Below, piece after piece: positions 1 to 4,261 of a DNA stretch of 5,000 nucleotides. Under the pieces are notes generated by a model that had not been told where the DNA came from, searched no databases, and worked only from the letters and a program-made list of their open reading frames with translations. The stretch comes from Halieaceae bacterium (GTDB lineage: Bacteria > Pseudomonadota > Gammaproteobacteria > Pseudomonadales > Halieaceae): NCBI GenBank assembly GCA_018666055.1, contig JABJAS010000079.1, positions 1 through 5,000 of the forward strand. Direction: 5' to 3'. A program made the position numbers and the translations under genes. Within the stretch, counting starts at the first letter, position 1. The number at the start of each line of letters is the position of its first letter.

Positions 1-117
1 CGACCCCGATAGTAGTCAACCCGATGCTTGAGTCAGGCTCAGTCTCTTTGGCTAGGCAGCAGTCCTAGCTTGAGTGACACACTGTCCTATCGTCTGCTTC
101 AGATCCTGACCGAGAGC
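1..117. other. Gene-free left edge with one short inverted repeat
   Basis: All six frames are broken by stops here, so no partial gene enters from the left. The only structure I see is a 6-base inverted repeat, GCTAGG at 51-56 and CCTAGC at 64-69, separated by seven bases. It lies about 50 bases past the stop codon of the small minus-strand gene. No T-run follows it on either strand, so it is not a convincing intrinsic terminator, and a stem this short could arise by chance. Confidence 0.4.
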
Positions 118-345
118 TTAGTCAAGGTCATAGTCAAGGTCATAGTCACCCAGCTCCTCCCGTAAACGCAGTATTTCGAGGCGCTTTTCTGCCTGTCGAC
201 GTTTAGCCGCTTTGAGCGCTTTTTCAGTTGCGGTATCGGTTAAGACGAAGGGACTCAGCTCGCCGTCATTGAGGTCTTCAAGAGCCTGTTCAAAAAATTC
301 ATCCAACGGCTCTTCGGTTATGACGGTTGTTTCTCTCTCACCCAT
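118..345 (-). CDS. Small charged hypothetical protein (75 aa)
   Basis: This encodes a 75-residue soluble protein of unknown function. The first 35 residues are strongly acidic (EEPLDEFFEQALEDLNDGE). Residues about 41-65 are rich in Ala, Lys, Arg and Leu and should form an amphipathic helix (AAKRRQAEKRLEILRLREEL). The protein ends in an acidic tail that repeats Asp-Tyr-Asp-Leu twice. There is no signal peptide or membrane segment. The helix followed by an acidic end recalls the small PA3496-type proteins of gammaproteobacteria, but that is a memory-based resemblance and not a firm assignment. The ATG start is well supported: a GGGGGGTGAT run at 348-357 closely matches the 16S anti-Shine-Dalgarno complement and sits at a proper distance. 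It follows the kinase gene on the same strand after a gap of about 160 bases, so it may have its own promoter. It is probably a real gene because of the strong ribosome binding site and coherent composition. Confidence 0.72.
   Translation of the reverse strand: MGERETTVITEEPLDEFFEQALEDLNDGELSPFVLTDTATEKALKAAKRRQAEKRLEILRLREELGDYDLDYDLD
121..147. repeat. 12-base tandem duplication in the 3' end of the small gene
   Basis: The unit GTCAAGGTCATA occurs at 121-132 and again at 133-144 without mismatch. GTCA follows at 145-148, the first three bases of which complete the repeat region shown. Read on the coding (minus) strand, each unit gives Asp-Tyr-Asp-Leu in frame, just before the stop codon. 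Exact identity at the nucleotide level suggests a recent in-frame slippage or duplication. Confidence 0.85.
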
Positions 346-347
346 AA

Positions 348-357
348 ATCACCCCCC
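348..357 (-). promoter_or_regulatory. Ribosome binding site of the small charged protein
   Basis: On the minus strand the bases read GGGGGGTGAT, followed by TT and then the ATG at 343-345. GGGGGTGAT matches GGAGGTGAT, the complement of the 16S rRNA 3' end, at all but one position. This supports both the existence of the gene and its start. Confidence 0.7.
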
Positions 358-507
358 GATGATCTTGAACAAAAGGTCAGCCTTGGGCTGATGTCGCCAT
401 CACAACGCAGTAATGCCATCGCCACAAGTATTTTTTTGATCTGATACAACGTAGCGCAAATAACTAATGGCGCTAAGGGTTGGTGCGTTTTAAGCAGGAT
501 GACGGCT

Positions 508-1011
508 TTATTTGATGGTCTTTACGACGGCTTTCGCCAGTGTGTCGGCAATGGACTCTGGCGTTGCGTCGTCACAATCGATGATCACTTCGCCATAGCG
601 TTCATATAACGGCACCCGCTCTGCATAGAGGTCGCCCAGTGTTTGCTGGCCGTCTGCGGCGATACCTCGTTGCGGAGCGAGCGAAACCCGATACTCAATG
701 GTTTCGAGGCGTGCACGGAGGTAAATCACGAGTGACTTGGCTGCCAGCCGCGCCATAATTTTCTCGCTATAGACCACCGAACCTCCCGTTGAAATGACCG
801 ATGGGGACAATGGCATGGCGGTTAAAACGTGTTCTTCGATAGCACGAAAAGCGGTATTCCCGCGAGCGTCTACAATTTGTTGAAGGGTCAGATTCTCCTG
901 AGCTTCTATCAAACCATCCGTATCCAGCAGATCAAGGCCAAGCTGCTTCGCTAATACTTTTCCCACCGTGCTCTTGCCACAGCCGGGCATACCGATCAGC
1001 GTAATAATCAT
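508..1011 (-). CDS. Shikimate-kinase-like P-loop kinase (SKI family)
   Basis: This is a 167-residue cytoplasmic kinase of the shikimate kinase fold, which transfers the ATP gamma-phosphate to a small hydroxylated acid. From the ATG at 1011, the Walker A loop GMPGCGKST is at residues 7-15. The DTD motif at 30-32 would bind magnesium and substrate. FRAIEE at 55-60 supplies the substrate-binding Arg56, and TGGS is at 75-78. A lid-like RGIA is at 115-118, and the C-terminal ERVPLYERY (131-139) carries Arg132, as in AroK. The length is normal for the family. Differences from textbook AroK are GGS instead of GGG and RGIA in the lid, so the substrate may not be shikimate, and I do not assign aroK. 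No aroB lies next to it, unlike the usual gammaproteobacterial aroKB pair. I chose the start because family members begin about six residues before the P-loop. A GTG at 1023 and a TTG at 1047 are in-frame alternatives. The only clear Shine-Dalgarno, AAGGAG at 1036-1041, is 12 bases before that GTG. Confidence 0.88.
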   Translation of the reverse strand: MIITLIGMPGCGKSTVGKVLAKQLGLDLLDTDGLIEAQENLTLQQIVDARGNTAFRAIEEHVLTAMPLSPSVISTGGSVVYSEKIMARLAAKSLVIYLRARLETIEYRVSLAPQRGIAADGQQTLGDLYAERVPLYERYGEVIIDCDDATPESIADTLAKAVVKTIK

Positions 1012-1035
1012 AGTCGAGGACACAATACGAGGCGG

Positions 1036-1041
1036 CTCCTT
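1036..1041 (-). promoter_or_regulatory. AAGGAG Shine-Dalgarno relevant to the kinase start
   Basis: AAGGAG on the minus strand is the only good ribosome binding motif near the kinase start. It lies 12 bases before an in-frame GTG (1021-1023) and 24 bases before the ATG (1009-1011) favoured by homology. The spacing fits the GTG better, although somewhat long, so four extra N-terminal residues (fMet-Ser-Ser-Thr before the ATG-encoded Met) are possible. Confidence 0.45.
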
Positions 1042-1142
1042 GCGCAATAGTCAGTTTCGATGTGGGCGGCGTGGCGTACTTTACACGATGCGCAGTTTGC
1101 TCCAATCAATCCCCTTTCGCACTGCGCTCATCCTGCTCGTTG

Positions 1143-1165
1143 TCAGAAGGCACTGGTCCTTCTGA
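1143..1165. terminator. Hairpin downstream of the HNH gene, terminator-like
   Basis: TCAGAAGG at 1143-1150 and CCTTCTGA at 1158-1165 form a perfect 8-base stem with a 7-base loop. It starts 27 bases past the HNH stop codon. On the minus strand no T-run follows. On the plus strand the downstream bases are T-rich but interrupted, and no plus-strand gene ends here. It may be a transcript-end stabilising hairpin or a weak terminator between the HNH and kinase genes. Confidence 0.4.
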
Positions 1166-1191
1166 TTGCCCGTTTTGTTTGCTGTGACACC

Positions 1192-1743
1192 TCAGTTGGC
1201 CCAGTCTCGTTTGGCTTTAAATTGCTGAGAAAGATACGCCATCTGATCAGCGAGTACGCGCTCTTTAGCGAGATAGTGCCATTCGTAAGTATTGGGCTTA
1301 AAGGGTACCGCTAACAGCGGCATCGAGGCCTCTTCAGGGGTCTGACAGTCCTTAAGCCAGTTACACCGCTTGCAGGCGGCCACCACGTTTTCCCATTTAT
1401 TGCCGCCGCCACGCGAGATCGGTATGACGTGATCTCGAGTCAACTCACTGCGCCGAAACTGGCTGCCACAATACAGACAGCGATGATCATCGCGGCGAAA
1501 CAGGGTGCGGTTACACAGTGGCGGCGTGAAATGATTCAGCACCCTGCCTTCGAGAGCAATAATAGGCTGCAGCACGATCTCTGATCGAATGCCCGTGAGG
1601 CGCTGAATACCGCCAAAAACGGGGGCCAATGATTCGCCGATACCGTAGAGCACGCCGCCACGAGCGTAGGCGGTGATCGCCTCGTTGAGAGTTAGCCACC
1701 CTCTCGGTTGGCCTGATACATCCAGCTTGAGAATCGCTTGCAT
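1192..1743 (-). CDS. HNH endonuclease family protein
   Basis: This is a 183-residue protein with a C-terminal HNH nuclease domain, a beta-beta-alpha-metal fold that cuts DNA or RNA phosphodiester bonds. The zinc knuckle is formed by Cys89 and Cys92 (CLYC) with Cys124 and Cys127 (CKRC). The catalytic core is Asp104-His105 in RDHVIPISRGG, and Asn119 lies in WENVVAACKRCN. Residues 1-75 form a conserved N-terminal region (YARGGVLYGIGE, RLTGIRSEI, PIIALEGR) that I recognise from a widespread small HNH family in gammaproteobacteria. The C-terminal part, from PFKPNTYEW to ADQMAYLSQQF, also fits that family, so the gene appears complete. No methylase, toxin, phage terminase or intein context is nearby, so a restriction or homing role is not indicated; the cellular role is unknown. 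The ATG is followed by the typical family start MQAILKLD. Its ribosome site is weak, with GAGG only three bases upstream. Confidence 0.9.
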   Translation of the reverse strand: MQAILKLDVSGQPRGWLTLNEAITAYARGGVLYGIGESLAPVFGGIQRLTGIRSEIVLQPIIALEGRVLNHFTPPLCNRTLFRRDDHRCLYCGSQFRRSELTRDHVIPISRGGGNKWENVVAACKRCNWLKDCQTPEEASMPLLAVPFKPNTYEWHYLAKERVLADQMAYLSQQFKAKRDWAN

Positions 1744-1864
1744 GGGCCTCGCTCACTGGTTTTATTGACCGTACTTAAAATTCTAGCGCATGACAATCGT
1801 GGAACCCGAAAAAGCCGACAACTTTACAGCGGGGCGTATGCCTCAGGCGGCGACTAAGCCCGCG
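1744..1864. other. Gap between hydrolase and HNH genes, weak promoter signals only
   Basis: This 121-base gap should carry the HNH promoter if that gene is not read through from the hydrolase. On the minus strand a -10-like TAGAAT (1780-1785) and a -35-like TTGTCA (1791-1796) are present, but they are only five bases apart and cannot belong to one promoter. AGCG-GGGC (1828-1835) can pair with GCCC-G-CGCT (1858-1866) through one bulge, giving an imperfect hairpin at the hydrolase stop codon. None of these is strong. Confidence 0.3.
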
Positions 1865-2476
1865 CTACACAGCGGTCCATTCTGCGCAGACCAACTCTTG
1901 TTCGCCGTCGAGTATTCGTCCCTGAAAACACTCCCCAGCCTGCACCATACCGACCCCGGCTGGGGTCCCTGTCATGACGATATCGTAGTCCTCCAGCTGA
2001 CAAAATTGAGCCAGTTCCTGCAGAATAGTAAGGGGGGGATAGAGCATGAGACTGACGTCTCCCTTTTGCCGCAAACTACCGTCGACCTGAAGTTCGATGC
2101 CTAACCGATCTAGTGATTCAGGTGCGGCCACAAAGTCGCTAAACAGCGCCGATCCGGTAAAGGCTTTACTGCGCTCCCACGGTAGTCCAGCGGCTTTGAG
2201 TTTGGCCTGGGTCGCGCGTTTGGTGAGGTCCAAGCCAAAGCCAACAGCGCCGACTCGGCCATCCAGCATCATGAGGCAAATCTCACCCTCGTAGTGCAGC
2301 GGCTCATCCATCACTGATATCAGCTTTTGCCCAATGGCGGTTGACGGTTTCATAAAAACCACCATGTCATCAGCCGCGACAGAGTCCATCTCTGCAATGT
2401 GAGCGGCGTAGTTTTTGCCAATGCAAACCACTTTTCCGGGTTTGATCGACTGACCATTGAGTGTGACTGGCTGCAT
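1865..2476 (-). CDS. Fumarylacetoacetate hydrolase family protein (acylpyruvate hydrolase-like)
   Basis: This is a 203-residue cytoplasmic enzyme of the FAH superfamily, closest in layout to FAHD1 and E. coli YcgM. Known members hydrolyse acylpyruvates such as acetylpyruvate or fumarylpyruvate, or decarboxylate oxaloacetate, using Mg2+ or Mn2+. Visible motifs are VVCIGKNYAAHIAEM (17-30) with the lid pair His26/Glu29, and HYEGEI (61-66) with metal ligands Glu63 and Glu65. GLDLTKR (81-87) carries the third metal ligand Asp83, and PWERSKAFTGSA (99-110) carries Lys104. MTGTPAGVGMVQAGE (168-182) is the closing FAH signature. All expected catalytic positions are present. The exact substrate cannot be read from sequence. 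The open frame extends 48 codons further upstream. I chose the ATG at 2476 because AAGGGG lies seven bases before it and homologues start here, and a longer form would overlap the sulfatase start. The gene is divergent from the sulfatase. Confidence 0.93.
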   Translation of the reverse strand: MQPVTLNGQSIKPGKVVCIGKNYAAHIAEMDSVAADDMVVFMKPSTAIGQKLISVMDEPLHYEGEICLMMLDGRVGAVGFGLDLTKRATQAKLKAAGLPWERSKAFTGSALFSDFVAAPESLDRLGIELQVDGSLRQKGDVSLMLYPPLTILQELAQFCQLEDYDIVMTGTPAGVGMVQAGECFQGRILDGEQELVCAEWTAV

Positions 2477-2482
2477 ATTCTT

Positions 2483-2488
2483 CCCCTT
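2483..2488 (-). promoter_or_regulatory. Ribosome binding site deciding the hydrolase start
   Basis: AAGGGG on the minus strand is followed by AAGAAT and the ATG at 2474-2476. It fixes the start at 2476 instead of the GTG at 2620, which would add a 48-residue extension without FAH-family character. Confidence 0.65.
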
Positions 2489-2498
2489 TACACACGAC

Positions 2499-2528
2499 AC
2501 TATAAGGGGATTGTAGGTGGATTGTCTG
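2499..2528 (-). promoter_or_regulatory. Candidate sigma70 promoter for the hydrolase
   Basis: On the minus strand CAGACA (2523-2528, four of six to TTGACA) is 18 bases from TATAGT (2499-2504, five of six to TATAAT). Transcription would begin near 2492, leaving a leader of roughly 15 bases that holds the AAGGGG ribosome site. This is motif matching by eye; a short leader is acceptable but not typical. Confidence 0.35.
2508..2525. repeat. GGATTGT direct repeat with 11-base period in the divergent promoter region
   Basis: GGATTGT occurs at 2508-2514 and 2519-2525, one helical turn apart, just upstream of and touching the proposed plus-strand -35 box. Such an arrangement can be a regulator half-site pair, but two 7-base copies can also arise by chance. 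Confidence 0.35.
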
Positions 2529-2550
2529 GCGCGAATCTGGATCGAATAAT
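2522..2550 (+). promoter_or_regulatory. Candidate sigma70 promoter for the sulfatase
   Basis: TTGTCT (2522-2527, four of six to TTGACA) and AATAAT (2545-2550, five of six to TATAAT) are separated by exactly 17 bases. Transcription would start near 2557, giving a leader of about 58 bases before the ATG at 2615. The -35 box overlaps that of the proposed hydrolase promoter on the opposite strand. Confidence 0.45.
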
Positions 2551-2602
2551 GGACGGGATTACGGTACTCTCCGACCCCTAACGATCGACAAAACAAAAGC
2601 AA

Positions 2603-2608
2603 AAGGGG
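2603..2608 (+). promoter_or_regulatory. Ribosome binding site of the sulfatase
   Basis: AAGGGG is followed by CAGCAT and then the ATG at 2615. The six-base spacing is near optimal and supports the start directly before the signal peptide. Confidence 0.65.
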
Positions 2609-2614
2609 CAGCAT

Positions 2615-4135
2615 ATGCACTGGTTACGAACTCTGCTGGCAGTTGGGTGGTGTTATCTCCTGACACCATTGGCATCGGCGGTAGATCAACCCAATATCTT
2701 GGTGATTTGGGGTGACGATATTGGCTTCTGGAATCTCTCCACTAACAATATGGGGATGATGGGTTATCAGACCCCCAACATTGACCGCATTGCTAATGAA
2801 GGGGCAAAGTTCACTGATTACTATGGTCAGCAAAGCTGTACCGCCGGGCGCTCTGCTTTTATTACTGGTCAGTCGCCTATCCGCACTGGACTGACGAAGG
2901 TAGGCATTCCTGGTTCAGATATGGGCATTCAACCGGAAGATGTCACCCTCGCGAGCCTACTCAAGGAGCAAGGCTACGCCACCGGTCAATTTGGTAAAAA
3001 CCATCTGGGCGATCGCGATGAGTTCTTGCCGACAGAACATGGCTTTGATGAGTTTTTTGGCAACCTCTATCACCTCAACGCGGAGGAGGAGCCAGAAGAT
3101 CCTGATTATCCCAAGAGCCCCGCGTTCAAAAAGATGTTTGGTCCGCGAGGCGTGGTGCACAGCTTTGCGGATGGGCGTGTCACGGATACTGGCCCGTTAA
3201 ATCGTAAACGCATGGAAACAGTGGACCTCGAATTTTTAGAGGGCGCACAGCAATTTATTGATCGGGCTGTGGCCGACGATAAGCCTTTTTTTGTGTGGCT
3301 CAATTCGACGCGGATGCACTTCTTTACTCATACACCGGAAGAAGAGATCGGGTTGTCGGGCCAGGGCTTTTATAACGATGCCATGGTGGGACATGACAAT
3401 CTGGTGGGGCGAATGCTGGATCAGCTCGATGAACTGGGCATAGCCGATAACACCATCGTGCTGTACAGCACGGATAATGGCCCTCACTTTAATACATGGC
3501 CAGATGCCGCTATTACGCCGTTTCGTAGCGAAAAAAATACCAACTGGGAAGGCGGTTTCCGCGTTCCCGCAATGATCCGCTGGCCGAACAAGATAGCATC
3601 GGGCACGATTTTCAATGACATCATGTCGCACGAAGATTGGGTACCGACGCTACTGTCAGCAGTGGGCCGACCGACGATTACAGACGAGTTAAAAGCGGGT
3701 GTCACCATCAATGGGCGTGATTATCACAATCATCTCGATGGCTACGATTTTTTGCCGTACCTCACCGGCGAGGCTGATAACGGCCCGCGTGACACCTTTT
3801 ATTATTGGAGTGATGACGGTCTGCTCACCGCCATGCGGGTGGGTGATTGGAAGGTGGTCTTTGCTGAGCAGCGGGCCAAGGAATTTGATGTATGGCGTGA
3901 ACAGTTTGATACCCTCAGAATTCCTAAGGTATTCCACTTGCGCCGCGACCCTTTTGAGCGTGCCGATCAAAACTCGAATACGTACAACGATTGGTGGGTG
4001 CGGGTTGCCTTACCTCGGATTGGGATTGCAAGGGTCGCGTTACAGGGCTTTATGGCATCGCTAAAGGTATACCCTCCTAGACAACGTCCGGCCACCTTTA
4101 CGATCGATCAGATGATGGAATCGCTCTACGAATAA
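2615..4135 (+). CDS. Exported arylsulfatase (formylglycine-dependent, S1 type)
   Basis: This is a 506-residue sulfatase that hydrolyses sulfate esters using a formylglycine made from an active-site cysteine. Residues 1-22 form a signal peptide: basic Arg5, a hydrophobic core, and an ASA cleavage site before VDQPN. The mature enzyme therefore acts in the periplasm or outside. Metal ligands are Asp34 and Asp35 in WGDDIGF, with Asp287 and Asn288 in STDNGP. The sulfatase signature CTAGRSAFITGQ puts formylglycine at Cys75, with Arg79. Lys128 and His130 are in FGKNHLGDRDEF, His235 is in STRMHFF, and Lys307 is in EKNTNWEGGFRVP. The C-terminal subdomain ends in YPPRQRPATFTIDQMMESLY, as in a recognisable proteobacterial arylsulfatase family, so the gene is full length. 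The motif is C-x-A-x-R instead of C-x-P-x-R, a known bacterial variant. No maturase (FGE or anSME) or sulfate transporter is encoded nearby. The substrate is unknown. The divergent hydrolase may share its control region. Confidence 0.95.
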   Translation: MHWLRTLLAVGWCYLLTPLASAVDQPNILVIWGDDIGFWNLSTNNMGMMGYQTPNIDRIANEGAKFTDYYGQQSCTAGRSAFITGQSPIRTGLTKVGIPGSDMGIQPEDVTLASLLKEQGYATGQFGKNHLGDRDEFLPTEHGFDEFFGNLYHLNAEEEPEDPDYPKSPAFKKMFGPRGVVHSFADGRVTDTGPLNRKRMETVDLEFLEGAQQFIDRAVADDKPFFVWLNSTRMHFFTHTPEEEIGLSGQGFYNDAMVGHDNLVGRMLDQLDELGIADNTIVLYSTDNGPHFNTWPDAAITPFRSEKNTNWEGGFRVPAMIRWPNKIASGTIFNDIMSHEDWVPTLLSAVGRPTITDELKAGVTINGRDYHNHLDGYDFLPYLTGEADNGPRDTFYYWSDDGLLTAMRVGDWKVVFAEQRAKEFDVWREQFDTLRIPKVFHLRRDPFERADQNSNTYNDWWVRVALPRIGIARVALQGFMASLKVYPPRQRPATFTIDQMMESLYE

Positions 4136-4261
4136 GCGTGGGCGTTGCGTGGGTTAACCGGTGAAACATCGCTTTCTCAGCGGTGTGATGACTCACAACC
4201 TAGGCAGTCAATGAAGGCGGGCAGCTTGCCCGCCTGAGTGAATGCAGACTGTGGTAGCGGA
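4136..4261. other. Convergent gap between sulfatase and dehydrogenase
   Basis: This 126-base gap has no coding potential and contains several small inverted repeats. CGCT/AGCG (4170-4173, 4179-4182) and TGTGA/TCACA (4184-4188, 4193-4197, four-base loop) precede the strong hairpin at 4215-4235. A palindrome GGTTAACC is at 4152-4159. Stacked hairpins fit a transcription end region serving both strands. Confidence 0.45.
4215..4235. terminator. GC-rich hairpin, probable bidirectional transcription end
   Basis: AGGCGGGCA (4215-4223) and TGCCCGCCT (4227-4235) form a perfect 9-base stem with a 3-base loop, eight of the nine bases being the core GGCGGGCA/TGCCCGCC. It lies 80 bases after the sulfatase stop and 27 bases after the dehydrogenase stop on the other strand. 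Neither side carries a proper T-run (TTCATT on the minus strand is the nearest), so termination may be inefficient or Rho-assisted. Confidence 0.55.

Noticed and set aside
452..475. TAGCGC / GCGCTA inverted repeat after the kinase gene
   Set aside because: A six-base stem with a 12-base loop is expected by chance many times in 5 kb, and the following minus-strand bases are A-rich instead of T-rich.
1107..1116. Ten-base match AAGGGGATTG shared between the region upstream of the kinase (minus strand) and the sulfatase promoter region at 2504-2513
   Set aside because: A single 10-base match between two sites on either strand is expected many times by chance in a window of this size.
968..1314. 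Two overlapping plus-strand open frames across the kinase start and HNH 3' end
   Set aside because: Both are antisense to real genes at one or both ends, lack ribosome sites and encode no recognisable protein.
1790..2104. Plus-strand open frame of about 104 codons opposite the hydrolase gene
   Set aside because: It lies antisense to a well-supported FAH-family gene, has no ribosome site, and its product shows no family features.
2477..2620. 48-residue N-terminal extension of the hydrolase starting from a GTG
   Set aside because: A strong ribosome site and the homologous start are at 2476. The extension would overlap the sulfatase start and promoter region, and its hydrophobic beginning is a by-product of the divergent sequence.
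3236..3631. Minus-strand open frame of about 131 codons inside the sulfatase gene
   Set aside because: It is fully contained in a strongly supported gene on the other strand, and its product is rich in His, Arg and Cys with no recognisable motif.
4184..4197. TGTGA-TCACA resembling a CRP operator
   Set aside because: CRP sites need six bases between the half-sites; here there are four, and the site is at the converging 3' ends of genes, not near a promoter.
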